A program made the translations under genes and the position numbers. Source: Burkholderiales bacterium 8X (GTDB taxonomy: Bacteria > Pseudomonadota > Gammaproteobacteria > Burkholderiales > Burkholderiaceae_C). From it: DNA of 64,000 bases. The notes below the pieces were generated by a model that was not told the origin of the DNA, ran no database searches, and was given only the letters and a program-made list of their open reading frames with translations. The stretch is from contig LR732703.1 of assembly GCA_902506565.1 (NCBI GenBank), positions 994,030 to 1,058,029 of the forward strand, in the 5' to 3' direction. Positions 35,542-45,502 of this stretch are shown here, one piece after another (the stretch's first letter is position 1; each line of letters begins with the position of its first letter).

Positions 35542-36906
35542 CTACCGTTCCCGCAAGCTGCGCCTGATTCCATCCAGCAAAGGGTCGAACAGGTAAGCCC
35601 ATGCGGTTCGTTCCCTGGTCGGAATAAACACTTCCGCTTGCATCCCAGGGGAAAGCAGCAATTCCTGCCCTGCAAGCTTTCCGGCAATCTCCAATGCTTC
35701 TCTGCTGACCTCCAAGTGCGCCACGTAGTAAGGGACACCCGATTGCTGCGACGCGGGATCGCTCGCACGGTCGGCCCCGACGTAGCTCAGGCGCGCCTGA
35801 ACCTGCGGCGTCGAGCGCGCCCGGTAGGCCGGAAGCATCACGAACGCTGGCGTCCCGAGCGCCATGGCGCGCTGCGCATCGCGGATGTCGGTAACCGCCA
35901 CGCGAGCCTCGATCAACACGCCAGAGCCCTGCGGCACGATTTCCATCACCGACTCGCGGGGACCGATCGATGCGCCGATCGTGTGGGCCTTCAATCCGAC
36001 GACTTCACCCGCAACGGGCGCTCGGAGCTGCTGGCGCAGTTCCGCGTCGATTGCAGGACGCAGGGCCTGTTCGATTTGCGAAAGTTGCGCAGTGACGGTC
36101 TTGAGTTCGTCCGCGGCAGCGCGGGCGAACTCGGTGGTCTGTGCGGCGAGCTTCAGCCGTGTATCGGCCTCCTTTTGACGTACTTGCGCGAGCTGGCTCG
36201 CTCCGCCCTGGGTCCGAACCCGGTAGTCGGCCGCCAGGCGCTGCAGCTCCGTCCACCGGGCTTCGCTGATGAACCCTTCGGCTCGCAGCCGTTCGTTGGC
36301 AACGAGGTCGCGTTGCGCGAGGGTCAGCGCGGCTTCGGTGGTGCCGATGAGGTCGCGCTGGGTCTGGATTTCTCGGTCGATGTGCAGCAGCTGTTCATTC
36401 AGCCATCGTGATTGCTGGGCCTGTTGCCTGGCGCGCGCGTCGAAAAGCTCCTGCTCACGCCGGCCCAGGCTGGTCATGTGCAACGGGGTACCGGAGTCGG
36501 TCCGCAAAGCCGGCAATTCGGGGCGAAAGCTCACGCCGCGGGTCTCCGCATCGAGGCGTTGCGCCCTGAGGCTGCTCGCAACCCATTGCTCGCGCAGCGC
36601 CTCTGCATTGGCTGTCACCTGTCTGTCGCCCAAGGTGAGCAGAACCTGGCCCTGCGCCACCAGGTCGCCGTCCTTGACATGAATGGCAGCGACGATGCCG
36701 CCTTCGGCGTGCTGCACCGACTTTCGATTGCCGATTGACTTGACCGTCGCCTCGGCGATCACGGCAGCGGATAGCGGCGCGAGGCTGGCCCACAGGCCAA
36801 GCGCCACGATCGCCAGCAAGGAGCCGCAAGCGCCGAGGCGGGTCGCACGGCGCATCTCCTGCTGCCATGGCGCCAAGGCGTCGCCGGTCGAGGATGCTTG
36901 GCTCAA
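35542..36906 (-). CDS. HlyD family type I secretion membrane-fusion protein
   Basis: 454-residue periplasmic adaptor of a type I secretion system (PrtE/PrsE type). A cytoplasmic N-terminus and one transmembrane helix (ACGSLLAIVALGLWASLAPLSAAV) are followed by a lipoyl half (VQHAEGGIVAAIHVKDGDLVAQGQVLL), a long alpha-helical hairpin (about 130-300) and the second lipoyl/beta-barrel part (LRAPVAGEVVGLKAHTIGA, VMEIVPQGSG). TTG 36906 is taken as the start: it overlaps the ABC gene stop (TTGA) and has AGGAGG seven bases upstream; an open frame continues to 36978 inside the ABC gene. It bridges the ABC transporter to TolC, for which a candidate is encoded at 51490-53073. Confidence 0.9.
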   Translation of the reverse strand: MSQASSTGDALAPWQQEMRRATRLGACGSLLAIVALGLWASLAPLSAAVIAEATVKSIGNRKSVQHAEGGIVAAIHVKDGDLVAQGQVLLTLGDRQVTANAEALREQWVASSLRAQRLDAETRGVSFRPELPALRTDSGTPLHMTSLGRREQELFDARARQQAQQSRWLNEQLLHIDREIQTQRDLIGTTEAALTLAQRDLVANERLRAEGFISEARWTELQRLAADYRVRTQGGASQLAQVRQKEADTRLKLAAQTTEFARAAADELKTVTAQLSQIEQALRPAIDAELRQQLRAPVAGEVVGLKAHTIGASIGPRESVMEIVPQGSGVLIEARVAVTDIRDAQRAMALGTPAFVMLPAYRARSTPQVQARLSYVGADRASDPASQQSGVPYYVAHLEVSREALEIAGKLAGQELLLSPGMQAEVFIPTRERTAWAYLFDPLLDGIRRSLRER

Positions 36907-38690
36907 CGCACGGCCTCCTGCTCGACCGAAGCTCGCGGTGCGGCGGCCGACCTGGCTTCGTTTCGCCGTGCCATCCATTGCCGTACCTGTTCTCGAGGGC
37001 CGAATTGCTCGACCGTTCCTGCGCGCAGCACCAGCACGTGGCTGGCCATTTCGATCAGCTGCGGCCGATGGGTGATGAAGACGACGGTGGTGCGCTCTTG
37101 CCCGAGAAGCTGCAGGCAGCGTTCCAGGGCTGCGTCGCCTTCTGCATCGAGCTGGCTGTTCGGTTCATCGAGCACCACCAGGCTGGGCCTGGCCGCTCCT
37201 GGCGTGGCGTAGAGCGCGCGGGCGAGCCCGATGCGCTGCCGTTGACCGCCGGAAAGCACCCGGGTATCTCGCGCGTTGCCGAGCATGGTGTCGTAGCCGT
37301 TCGGGAGCGACGTGATCAGGTCATGCGCACCGGCGCGCCGAGCGGCAGCGATGACGGCTTCGCTCTGCTCGGCCGTCAATGCGTCTCGCGGTTGCCAAAG
37401 CCGTGCGATGTTGTGAGCGATGGTGCCGCTGTGCAGCATCACTTCCTGCGGCAGGTAGCCGGTCGACCGGCCCCGGCTCTCCTGCTCGTATTGCTCGATC
37501 GCCGCACCGTCGAGCCTGGCTTCTCCGTGAGTGGCCGGCAGCACGCCTGCAAGGACGCGCGCCAGCGTGCTCTTGCCGCTGCCGCTGCCGCCCAGCACGG
37601 CCAGGGCGGCACCGCAGGGAAGTTCGAAGCCCAGGTTGTGCAGGATGGCGGCTTCGTTCGCTGCATGCCGGACGGCCAGCTGCACCACCTGCAGCCCGCC
37701 GCGACTGGAGGGAAGCCGTGTCTGCGGCTGGTCCTTGGCAAGCTGAACCTGCGCGGCGGCAGCCTGACGCAGCCGCTTCAGGGCCTTGCGGGTTTCGAGC
37801 TGATGCTTCCAGCTGCCGATCAGCACTTCCAGCGGCATCAACGCCTTGCCGAGGAGGATGCTGCCGGCAATCATGACGCCGCCGGTCGCTTCCCCGCGCA
37901 ACACCAGCCACGCGCCCACGGCAAGCATGGCGAGCTGCAGCACATGGCGAGCAAGCTTTCCGAAGTTCTTCAGGTTGTGGCCTGGCAACTCGGCGGCGAG
38001 GCGGAGGTCCGACGCCGTGCTCCTGATCCTGCCGAGGCTGGCGCACACGTGGATTTGCTGGCCATGCGCCTGGAGAACCTCGGCGAAGGTTGCGATTTCC
38101 GACGACTTGTCCTGGGCTCGCGACTGCGCGTGCTCGGCCTCCGCCGAGATGCGGCGAAGCCGCCAATCCGCAAGCCATGCAAGCGCGACGAGGAGCAGCA
38201 TGCCGACGAGGGCAACGATCCCGAGCATGGGATGGAAAGCCGCGACGAGGCACAGATAGACGAGGCACCACGGCAAGTCGATGACGGCCAGCATCGCCGG
38301 ACCGCCGACGAAGCCGCGCAAGGTGGCGATGTCTCGCCAGAGCTGCTGCGCCATGTCGCCGGACTGCCCGGCCTGCGTGCCGACGATCAGGGGCATCAGG
38401 GCGTCGGTGAGATGCGCATCGAGACCTGCAGCGCGAGCCGCATGCCATCGCACCCGTGCCGTCTCGACAACCCACCAACCGACAAGGGAAAGGGCCGCGG
38501 CGACGAGCAGCATGAGCAGCGTCTCGTGGCTGCGGCTGGTGAGCACGCGGTCATAGATCTGCAGCGTCACGAGTGTCGGAACCAACAGCAATAGATGCAC
38601 CACGGTGCTCGCCACGAGAGAGCCGGCGAGTTCGGCAGGTGCAGGCCAGATGGTGGATGAGGTCGTCGGTCTCGCGTCGGCGAATCTCAT
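36903..38690 (-). CDS. Type I secretion ABC transporter (permease-ATPase)
   Basis: 595-residue inner-membrane exporter of the PrsD/PrtD group. The membrane domain spans about 20-310 (VASTVVHLLLLVPTLVTLQIYDRVLTSRSHETL is the family hallmark). The ATPase has Walker A GGSGSGKST, Q-loop GYLPQEV, signature LSGGQRQRIGLARAL, Walker B LVVLDEPNSQLD and switch ITHRP. No C39 peptidase is present, so the cargo is not leader-cleaved. ATG 38690 (MRFADARP) is preferred; a TTG at 38780 would extend it by 30 residues without a ribosome site. It is first gene of the operon with the adaptor, the exported 240-residue protein and the repeat protein, its likely cargo. Confidence 0.9.
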   Translation of the reverse strand: MRFADARPTTSSTIWPAPAELAGSLVASTVVHLLLLVPTLVTLQIYDRVLTSRSHETLLMLLVAAALSLVGWWVVETARVRWHAARAAGLDAHLTDALMPLIVGTQAGQSGDMAQQLWRDIATLRGFVGGPAMLAVIDLPWCLVYLCLVAAFHPMLGIVALVGMLLLVALAWLADWRLRRISAEAEHAQSRAQDKSSEIATFAEVLQAHGQQIHVCASLGRIRSTASDLRLAAELPGHNLKNFGKLARHVLQLAMLAVGAWLVLRGEATGGVMIAGSILLGKALMPLEVLIGSWKHQLETRKALKRLRQAAAAQVQLAKDQPQTRLPSSRGGLQVVQLAVRHAANEAAILHNLGFELPCGAALAVLGGSGSGKSTLARVLAGVLPATHGEARLDGAAIEQYEQESRGRSTGYLPQEVMLHSGTIAHNIARLWQPRDALTAEQSEAVIAAARRAGAHDLITSLPNGYDTMLGNARDTRVLSGGQRQRIGLARALYATPGAARPSLVVLDEPNSQLDAEGDAALERCLQLLGQERTTVVFITHRPQLIEMASHVLVLRAGTVEQFGPREQVRQWMARRNEARSAAAPRASVEQEAVR

Positions 38691-38911
38691 GCCGATGGGC
38701 GGCGAGTTGGGCGCAAGCAAGAATTGGTCGCGACGAAGAAGGCGCAGCTCAAGGCGTGACTCCCGGGTTGTTTGCTTCAACTGCGCGCATCAGGCAGCCG
38801 CGCGAGTCTATGGCCGCAAAACACCCCGGAACGGGTGGCAATCTGAGCAATTCTTCAGGTGCTAGACGAAGGTATGCAGTTGATTCGCCGCAATCCTTTT
38901 CATCGACGGAT

Positions 38912-39340
38912 TCACGCCTCTCGCCCCTGCGCCAGCTCGCCCAGGATCGGACACTCCGGTCGCTCGTCGCCATGACAGCAATCCGCCAGGTGCTCCAGCG
39001 TGCGTCGCATGGCCGTGAGTTCCTCGATCTTTCGGCCCAGGTCGCTCGCGTGCGCCAGCGCGATCCGCTTGACCTCGGCGCTGCTGCGGCGCTTGTTCTG
39101 CCACAGCTTCAGCAGCTCGGCGATCTCGGCCATGCCGAAGCCGAGGTCGCGGGCCCTTCGGATGAAGCGAAGCGTATGCACGTCGGGTTCGGTGTACTGC
39201 CTGTAGCCGGATTCGGTACGCAGCACCTTCGGCAGGAGGCCGAGCGCTTCGTAGTGGCGGACCATCTTGGCCGACACGCCCGAAAGCTCGGCAGCCTGCC
39301 CGATGTTGAAGGGCGATGTGGCGGAAGGATCACGCTTCAT
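38912..39340 (-). CDS. cueR: Cu(I)-responsive MerR family regulator CueR
   Basis: 142-residue MerR-type activator. The winged helix-turn-helix is [27 protein letters not shown] (about 11-37) followed by TESGYRQY. A long dimer helix precedes the metal loop [14 protein letters not shown], whose two spaced cysteines are the CueR Cu(I)/Ag(I)/Au(I) ligands. ATG 39340 overlaps the copA stop (ATGA), so it is co-transcribed with copA and autoregulated. It should bind the inverted repeat at 41652-41672 and remodel the 19-bp-spaced copA promoter. Confidence 0.92.
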   Translation of the reverse strand: MKRDPSATSPFNIGQAAELSGVSAKMVRHYEALGLLPKVLRTESGYRQYTEPDVHTLRFIRRARDLGFGMAEIAELLKLWQNKRRSSAEVKRIALAHASDLGRKIEELTAMRRTLEHLADCCHGDERPECPILGELAQGREA

Positions 39341-41637
39341 GACGTCGGGCTTCCTTTCCAGCGGCGCAGCAGCAAGGCATTGGCCACCACGCTCACGCTG
39401 CTGAAGGCCATCGCCGCACCGGCGATCACGGGGCTCAGCAGGCCGAGCGCCGCAAGCGGAATGCCGACCAGGTTGTAGACGAAGGCCCAGAACAGGTTCT
39501 GGCGGATCTTGGCGTAGGTGCGGCGCGAGATATCGATGGCATCGCCCACCAGCCTCGGCTCGCCGCGCATCAGGGTGATGCCCGCGGCATGCATCGCCAC
39601 GTCGGTTCCGTTCGACATCGCGATGCCGACGTCCGCGGCAGCAAGGGCCGGCGCGTCGTTGATGCCATCGCCCACCATCGCGATCCGGACGCCATCGGCC
39701 TTGAGGCGCGCGACCAGCTTCGCCTTGTCCTCGGGCAGCACGTCGGCATGCACCTCGTCGATACCGAGCAACCGGCCGATCGCAGCGGCGCTGCCGCGGT
39801 TGTCGCCGCTGACCAGCACCGTGCGAATGCCCAAGGCCTGCAGGCTTCGGATCGCTTCGGCGGCGCCGGGCTTCGGCGCGTCGCCGAAGGCGAGCAGTCC
39901 GAGGAGCCGCGGGCCTGCGCCGGCGTCGATGGCTGCCAGGAAGGACACCGTGCTGCCTTCGGCCTGGAAGGCCTCCGCGCGCTGTGCCAATGCACCGAGC
40001 GGCACGCCGAGTTCTTTCATCCAGCGCGCGCTGCCCAATCGCAGTTCTTTTCCGTCGACTCGCGCCGAAATGCCGCGCCCGGCAGCGGCGCGGGCCTCGG
40101 CTGCGGGCAACAGGTCGATCTCGAGTCGGCCGGCTTCTGCGACGACCGCTCGCCCGAGCGGATGCTCGCTGCCCGACTGGATCGAAGCCGCCAGCCGCAG
40201 CAACGACGCGGTGTCGCCGTCGACGGCTTCACAGGCGACCAGCTCGGGCCGGCCCTCGGTCAATGTGCCGGTCTTGTCGAAGGCGACGACCTTCAGCTCG
40301 TGCGCGATCTCCAGCGCCTCGGCGTCCTTGATCAGGACGCCGCGGCGCGCGGCTGCGCCGGTGCCGGCCATGATCGCGGTGGGCGTCGCGAGACCGAGCG
40401 CGCACGGGCAGGCGATCACCAGCACCGCGACCGCGTTCAGCACGGCCTGCTCCCAATGGCCGCCGGCGATGCCCCAACCGAGCAGCGTGAGCAGGGCCAG
40501 CCCGATCACCACCGGCACGAAGACGGCGCTGACCCGATCGACCAGGCGCTGGATCGGCGCCTTCCTGGCCTGCGCCGACTCGACCAGGCGGACGATTCGC
40601 GCGAGCGTCGATTCGGCGCCGATCGCGGTGGTTCGCACGAGCAGCACGCCTTCGCCGTTGAGCGAGCCGCCGGTGACCCGGTCCCCCGGATGCCTGGCAA
40701 CCGGAAGGCTTTCGCCGGTGATCAAGGATTCGTCGACCTGGCTGGCACCTTCGGTCACCAGGCCGTCGACCGGCACGCGCTCTCCGGGCCGGATCAGGAC
40801 CAGATCCCCGATCCGCACTTGCGGAATGTCGATCTCGCGTTCGCTGCCGTCGGCCGCGCGGATGCGGGCCCGTTCGGGACGCAAGGCGTTGAGCGCGCCG
40901 ATCGCCTCGGTGGTGCGTTGCCTTGCGCGGCTTTCCAGCCACTTGCCGAGCAACACCAAAGTAATGACGACCGCCGAGGCTTCGAAGTAGAGATGCGGCG
41001 GCTGCCCCCCATGACCATGCTGCGCGAGCAGCAGGTAGACGCTCATGCCGTAGGCGGCCGAGGTTCCGAGGGCGACCAGCAGGTCCATGTTGCCGGTGCC
41101 GGCCCGAAGCGCCTTCCAGCCCGCCTTGTAGAAGCGCGCGCCGAGCACGAACTGCACCGGCGTGGCCAATGCAAGCTGCCATGCCGCATCCAGCATCCAG
41201 TCGCGGCCGATCAGGAGTCCGAACATCGGCAACACGAGCGGCAGGGACAGGATCGCGCCGAGCGCGGCCGGCCACCATTCCATTACGTGTCGGCCGGTCG
41301 GGCCTGCAGGTCGCGAGGCGTCCGGCACAACGCGGGTCGCACCGTAGCCGGCTTTCTGCACGGCGGCGATCAGCTGCTCGGGCGCCAGCGTCGCATCGCT
41401 CAGTTCGACCTCGGCCCGCTCGGTCGCCAGGTTGACGGTGGCGGAGCTGACGCCGGGTACCTTGCCGAGGGCCTTCTCGACGCGCATCACGCAGGACGCA
41501 CAACTCATCCCCTCGATCTGCAAGGTCTCGGAAGCGGGGACTGCCGGTCGCGAGTCGGCTGAGCGCGGCGACTCGGCGGAGTCGGAGATGGAACCACGGT
41601 CCGATGGGGCGCGTGGAAGGGTCAGGCTGTCTTTCAT
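39337..41637 (-). CDS. copA: Copper-exporting P1B-type ATPase CopA
   Basis: 766-residue inner-membrane pump that exports Cu(I). One N-terminal metal-binding domain carries GMSCASC; the membrane metal site is CPCALG; the phosphorylation loop is [14 protein letters not shown] is the P1B HP motif; [10 protein letters not shown] is the hinge. The C-terminal YN and MxxSS motifs are represented by [12 protein letters not shown] and [12 protein letters not shown] 41637 is the first codon after the CueR promoter. An in-frame ATG at 41664 lies inside the operator. No Shine-Dalgarno precedes 41637, so the mRNA may be almost leaderless. cueR follows in the same operon. Confidence 0.93.
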   Translation of the reverse strand: MKDSLTLPRAPSDRGSISDSAESPRSADSRPAVPASETLQIEGMSCASCVMRVEKALGKVPGVSSATVNLATERAEVELSDATLAPEQLIAAVQKAGYGATRVVPDASRPAGPTGRHVMEWWPAALGAILSLPLVLPMFGLLIGRDWMLDAAWQLALATPVQFVLGARFYKAGWKALRAGTGNMDLLVALGTSAAYGMSVYLLLAQHGHGGQPPHLYFEASAVVITLVLLGKWLESRARQRTTEAIGALNALRPERARIRAADGSEREIDIPQVRIGDLVLIRPGERVPVDGLVTEGASQVDESLITGESLPVARHPGDRVTGGSLNGEGVLLVRTTAIGAESTLARIVRLVESAQARKAPIQRLVDRVSAVFVPVVIGLALLTLLGWGIAGGHWEQAVLNAVAVLVIACPCALGLATPTAIMAGTGAAARRGVLIKDAEALEIAHELKVVAFDKTGTLTEGRPELVACEAVDGDTASLLRLAASIQSGSEHPLGRAVVAEAGRLEIDLLPAAEARAAAGRGISARVDGKELRLGSARWMKELGVPLGALAQRAEAFQAEGSTVSFLAAIDAGAGPRLLGLLAFGDAPKPGAAEAIRSLQALGIRTVLVSGDNRGSAAAIGRLLGIDEVHADVLPEDKAKLVARLKADGVRIAMVGDGINDAPALAAADVGIAMSNGTDVAMHAAGITLMRGEPRLVGDAIDISRRTYAKIRQNLFWAFVYNLVGIPLAALGLLSPVIAGAAMAFSSVSVVANALLLRRWKGSPTS

Positions 41638-41651
41638 GAGACGTAGTCTGA

Positions 41652-41672
41652 ACCTTGCCATCATGGCAAGGT
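41652..41672 (-). promoter_or_regulatory. CueR operator/promoter of copA
   Basis: ACCTTGCCAT and its exact reverse complement ATGGCAAGGT flank a single C, giving a 21-base inverted repeat that matches the known CueR/copA consensus (ACCTTGCC...GGCAAGGT). Read on the minus strand, TTGACC is followed after 19 bases by CAGACT, the over-long spacing typical of MerR-type promoters. It lies 14 bases before the copA ATG and touches the stop codon of the cytochrome gene at 41672. Confidence 0.88.
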
Positions 41673-42976
41673 CAAGGCCTTCGCATCACATCCGCACGGC
41701 TGACCGGCGCTGCGTCGTTGCCCCAGGATCCGCGGATGTAGGTCAGCACGGCAGCGATGCCGTCCTCGTCCAGCGCGTGGTTGAAGGGCGGCATGCCGTA
41801 CGGGCGCGGGTTGCCGGCAGTCGAAGGCAGGAAGCCGCCCCGCCGCACGATCTGGATCAGGTTGACGGTGGTCGTCATCTGCACCGCGCGGTTGCCGGCC
41901 AAGGGCGGGTAGGCACCGGCGGCTCCCTGGCCGCTGTCGCCGTGGCAATAGGCGCATTGCTGGTCGTAGATGCGGGCACCGCGCTCCATCACGCCGACAT
42001 CGCGCCGGCTGGCGGCAGGCGCCGGCGCTTCTGCCGGCGAGGCTGCCGCCGTCTGCTCCGGCAGCTTCTGCAGGAAGGCCGCCATCGCCTGCAGGTCGGC
42101 ATCGCTCAAATGCCGGGTGCTGCGGAACACCACGTCGGCCATGGGGCCCATGACCGAGGCCCTGGCAGTGGTGCCGTTCTTGAGCAGCGACACGATCTCC
42201 GACCGATGCCAGCCCGCAAGGCCTGCCTCGCGAGGGGAGGCGAGCGAAGGCGCATACCAGTTCTCGTTCGGGATCAGGCCACCCGAGAGGCCCAGCTTGT
42301 CTTCGGTGGCACCGAGCATGTTGCGGCTGCCGTGGCAGGCGATGCAGTGGCCGAGACCCTGGACCAGGTAGGCGCCGCGGTTCCATTCGGCCGGCTGGGC
42401 CGGATCGGCCACGAAGCTGCCGGGTTCGAACGACAGCGCGCGCCAGACCGCCAGCGCCGCCTGGGTGCTGTACGGATAGCGGAGTCGATGCGGCGTGTTC
42501 GCGAGATCGGCCGCTGGCACGCTGCGCAGGTAGGCGTAGATCGCGTCCGAGTCTTCGCGGGTCACCTGCGTGAAGCTGGGGTACGGAAAGGCCGGGTAGA
42601 GCAGCCGCCCGTCCTTGGAACGGCCGTTGTGCATCGCGCGCCAGAAATGCGCCGCGCTCCAGCTGCCGATGCCCGCCGTCGGATGCGGTGTGAGGTTGCT
42701 CGCGAAAACGGTGCCGAACGGCGTCTCGATGCCGAGCCCGCCCGCGTAGGCTGCGCCACCTCGCGTGGTGTGGCAGCCGGCGCAGTTGCCGGCCAGCGCC
42801 AGGTAGCGGCCGCGCTCGACCAGGGCGGGCGTGCTTTCGAAAGCGGCGTCATGGTCCGGCAGCGGGTCTTCGCCGCGCAAATTGAGCGCGACCAGCACGG
42901 CGGCGAGGGCGAGCAGCAGGACCATGATGGCCAGCAGGACCAGCAGGCTTCGACGGTGGATCCATGAACGACGCAT
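41672..42976 (-). CDS. Trihaem cytochrome c (dehydrogenase cytochrome subunit-like)
   Basis: 434-residue protein with an N-terminal membrane anchor ([23 protein letters not shown]) and three CxxCH haem sites: CAGCH, CIACH and CAYCH. The spacing and segments such as [34 protein letters not shown] and [10 protein letters not shown] match the cytochrome subunits of gluconate/alcohol dehydrogenases. These pass electrons from a periplasmic dehydrogenase to quinone or oxidase. No dehydrogenase subunits are adjacent; instead a dihaem cytochrome precedes it by four bases. The partner enzyme is unknown. Confidence 0.88.
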   Translation of the reverse strand: MRRSWIHRRSLLVLLAIMVLLLALAAVLVALNLRGEDPLPDHDAAFESTPALVERGRYLALAGNCAGCHTTRGGAAYAGGLGIETPFGTVFASNLTPHPTAGIGSWSAAHFWRAMHNGRSKDGRLLYPAFPYPSFTQVTREDSDAIYAYLRSVPAADLANTPHRLRYPYSTQAALAVWRALSFEPGSFVADPAQPAEWNRGAYLVQGLGHCIACHGSRNMLGATEDKLGLSGGLIPNENWYAPSLASPREAGLAGWHRSEIVSLLKNGTTARASVMGPMADVVFRSTRHLSDADLQAMAAFLQKLPEQTAAASPAEAPAPAASRRDVGVMERGARIYDQQCAYCHGDSGQGAAGAYPPLAGNRAVQMTTTVNLIQIVRRGGFLPSTAGNPRPYGMPPFNHALDEDGIAAVLTYIRGSWGNDAAPVSRADVMRRP

Positions 42977-42980
42977 GGCG

Positions 42981-43757
42981 TCAGTTCTCCATCGCGCTGC
43001 AGCGCATCGGCAGGGGTCCGGGCGGCGTGGCGGCCGGCTTGGCGTTCGCCGGCACGGGCTGCAGCGCCAGCCAGCTGGCGACCGCGTTCACGTCGGCATT
43101 GCTCAGCTTGCGCCCGACCTCGGCCATGCAGTCGGGCGGCAGCGCATGCCGGCTGCCGGTCAGCCAATCGCCGAGCTGCGAAGAAAGGTAGAGGCGCGGC
43201 AGGCCGACCAGAGCCGGAATGCCCGGCAGCACGCCAGTGAGCGCCTGGCCATGGCACTGCGCGCAGGCCGGAATGCCGCGGCCCGGATCGCCTTCGAACA
43301 CCAGCTTGCGGCCTTGCTGCAGCGTGGCTTCTGGCGCGTCGCTGGTTTCCGCGACCTTCGGATAAGGCAGGTCGAGCTCCGCGAAGTAGCGCGCCAGCTC
43401 GCGCAGGTAGTCGTCCGAAAGATGACGCACCAGGTGGACCATGTCGGTGTTGAAGCGGCGGCCGTCCCTGAAGCTGCGCAGCTGGTTGAAGAGGTAGACC
43501 TCCGGCTTGCCGGCGAGTCGAGGAAAGTAGCCGGCGTTGGTGCTCGCGCCTTCGCGGCCGTGGCAGGCGACGCAGGCGGCGGCGCGCTGCGCGATGGTGT
43601 CGGGCACCCGGCCGGGCGCAGCTGCTCGGGCGGCTGTCGATGTCGATGTCGATGTCGAAGCAGCCGCTTGCGCCGACGCCGCGGTCGACACGGCGATCGC
43701 CGCAATTGCGAGCAACAGGATGCGAAGGCCTGCGAGAAGTCGATGGCTGCGGGTCAT
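42981..43757 (-). CDS. Dihaem cytochrome c (c4-like)
   Basis: 258-residue periplasmic cytochrome. Signal peptide: MTRSHRLLAGLRILLLAIAAIAVSTAASAQA. Two haem sites CVACH and CAQCH are about 100 residues apart, giving two c-type domains as in cytochrome c4. The segment GYFPRLAGKPEVYLFNQLRSFRDGRR is typical of c4-like proteins. ATG 43757 is chosen to start the signal. After the signal an Ala-Ser-Thr run (TSTSTST) is encoded by a short gtcgat repeat at about 43637-43660. It is the first gene of a two-gene cytochrome operon. Confidence 0.87.
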   Translation of the reverse strand: MTRSHRLLAGLRILLLAIAAIAVSTAASAQAAASTSTSTSTAARAAAPGRVPDTIAQRAAACVACHGREGASTNAGYFPRLAGKPEVYLFNQLRSFRDGRRFNTDMVHLVRHLSDDYLRELARYFAELDLPYPKVAETSDAPEATLQQGRKLVFEGDPGRGIPACAQCHGQALTGVLPGIPALVGLPRLYLSSQLGDWLTGSRHALPPDCMAEVGRKLSNADVNAVASWLALQPVPANAKPAATPPGPLPMRCSAMEN

Positions 43758-43790
43758 GGTTCGAATGGAGGCACTTCGCGCATTGTGCTG

Positions 43791-43807
43791 TCTGCCGATA
43801 CGGCAGA
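43791..43807. promoter_or_regulatory. Inverted repeat between the cytochrome operon and the DUF1345 gene
   Basis: TCTGCCGATACGGCAGA is a perfect 7+7 inverted repeat with a 3-base centre, in the 84-base gap between two divergent starts (43757 and 43842). It may be an operator for either gene or a small stem-loop in a leader. No regulator gene lies beside it, so its role is open. Confidence 0.4.
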
Positions 43808-43841
43808 GCATTGGACGGATTGCCCCAGGCTACAGTCGCGC

Positions 43842-44498
43842 ATGCAAAAAAGGTTGTGGCATTCGAGCGGCTGGCAGCGGCTGCTGCTGGGCGCGATGGT
43901 CGGCTCGCTGGTGGCCTTGGCGCCCTGGCCCTTCGATGCCATGTCGCGCGGCCTGATGGGTTGGTGCGTCGGCGCCGCCGTCTACCTGCTGCCGGCGTGG
44001 TGGTTGGCCGAACATTCGAACGCGGACCTGACGCGGGCGCGCGCAGCGGCCCTCGACCAGCCGAGCGCGCTCATCCTCGCCAGCATGCTGGTGGTGGTCG
44101 GCGCCAGCGTGGTGGCCATCGCGATGCTGCTGCAGAACGTCAAGTCCCTGAGCGGCGGCGCGCGCATCGGTCACCTGACGCTTGGCGTGGTGGCGCTCGC
44201 GGGCTCGTGGCTCATGATCCACACGATCTACGGCTTTCATTACGCGCACCGCTACTACCAGCTCGAACGAAGCGATGTGCCGACCGGTCCGGGCCTCGAC
44301 TTCCCGGGCAAGCTCGACCCCGACTATTTCGACTTTCTTTACTACGCCTTCGTGGTCGGCATGACCTCGCAGGTCTCGGACGTGCAATGCACCTCGCGCG
44401 AGATGCGGCGCATCACGCTCGTGCACAGCGTGCTGTCCTTCGCCTTCAACATGCTGGTGCTGGCCTTGTCGGTCAACGTGGTGGCCGGATCGATCTGA
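43842..44498 (+). CDS. DUF1345 membrane protein
   Basis: 218-residue integral membrane protein with about five helices, matching the DUF1345 family: LLLGAMVGSLVALAPWP near the start, then YGFHYAHRYYQ and FPGKLDPDYFDFLYYAFVVGMTSQVSDVQCTSREMRRITL, which is its most conserved part. The family has no known function. ATG 43842 is the first codon with a family-like N-terminus; an open frame continues far upstream but is antisense to the cytochrome genes. It is a single-gene unit. Confidence 0.85.
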   Translation: MQKRLWHSSGWQRLLLGAMVGSLVALAPWPFDAMSRGLMGWCVGAAVYLLPAWWLAEHSNADLTRARAAALDQPSALILASMLVVVGASVVAIAMLLQNVKSLSGGARIGHLTLGVVALAGSWLMIHTIYGFHYAHRYYQLERSDVPTGPGLDFPGKLDPDYFDFLYYAFVVGMTSQVSDVQCTSREMRRITLVHSVLSFAFNMLVLALSVNVVAGSI

Positions 44499-44530
44499 GG
44501 CGGGCGGCTGATTGCCGCCGCCGCCCAGGC

Positions 44531-45502
44531 TCAGGCGGCAGGCGCACGCTTGCGGCCGAACTTGAGGATGCCGGTCGAAAGCGCCACGCCGGCGACGATG
44601 ACCACCGCGCAGATCAGCATCCACTGCGTGATGCGCTCGCCCAGGAAGACCGCGCCATAGAAGAAGGCGAACACCGGCACCACGAAGGTCACCGTGAGCG
44701 CCCGCGCCGGACCGGCGTTCTCGATCAGCCTGAAGAAGAGGATGTAGGCGAAGCCGGTGCAGGCCGTGCCGAGCACCAGTAGCGCAAGCCAGGCGCGCAG
44801 GCTCGGCATGTGTTCGGGCCACAGCCACAGCGCAGGCAATGCGAGTGCCAGGGTCGCGCCGATCTGGCTGCCGGTGGCGGTCGCCATCGCCGGCACGCCG
44901 CCGAGGTGCTTGCGCGTCAGGCTGGCAGCGAAGGCGTAGCAGACGCAGGCCGCCAGGCAGGCGCCGATCGCGAGCAACACCGCGCCTTCATCGACGCCTT
45001 CATGGAAACCTGCGCCACGGCCGGCCAGCATCGCGACGCCGGCGAAGCCAACCACCAGCCCGAGGCTGCGGGATGCGTCCGGCCGGTCGCCGAAGAAGGC
45101 CCAGGCCACCAGGGCGCCGAACATCGGCACGGTCGCATTGAGCATGGCCGCGAGCCCGGTGTTGATGGTCAGCAGGGCGAAGGCGAACAGCGCGAACGGC
45201 AGGCCCGAGTTCAGGATGCCGATGCCGAGCGCCGGCTTCCAGCACTGCCGAAGCGCCGGCCATTGCCCGCGCCAGAACACCAGCGGCAGCAGGAAGAGCA
45301 TGCCGATGCCGACCCGCACCGCAGCCGTCGGCAAGGCGCCGAACTCGGCCGCACCGATCCGCATGAACAGGAAGGACGAACCCCACAGCGCCGCCAGCAA
45401 CACCATGTCGACCAGCCAGCGGCGCTTGTTCGGCGCGGGCGCGGTTGCCTGGGGCCGGAGCGTGTCGGACGTGGTGGCTGCCGCGCATTCGCCTTCGTTC
45501 AC
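44531..45502 (-). CDS. EamA/DMT family permease
   Basis: 323-residue membrane protein with ten hydrophobic helices formed by two EamA repeats (VLLAALWGSSFLFMRIGAAEFG in the first; CYAFAASLTRKH and LVLGTACTGFAYILFFRLIENAGPARALTVTFVVPVFA in the second). These permeases export amino acids, nucleosides or other metabolites; the substrate is not predictable. GTG 45502 is the start because it overlaps the ogt stop (GTGA). It is third in an operon with alkylation-repair genes. A functional tie to DNA repair is not obvious. Confidence 0.87.
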   Translation of the reverse strand: MNEGECAAATTSDTLRPQATAPAPNKRRWLVDMVLLAALWGSSFLFMRIGAAEFGALPTAAVRVGIGMLFLLPLVFWRGQWPALRQCWKPALGIGILNSGLPFALFAFALLTINTGLAAMLNATVPMFGALVAWAFFGDRPDASRSLGLVVGFAGVAMLAGRGAGFHEGVDEGAVLLAIGACLAACVCYAFAASLTRKHLGGVPAMATATGSQIGATLALALPALWLWPEHMPSLRAWLALLVLGTACTGFAYILFFRLIENAGPARALTVTFVVPVFAFFYGAVFLGERITQWMLICAVVIVAGVALSTGILKFGRKRAPAA

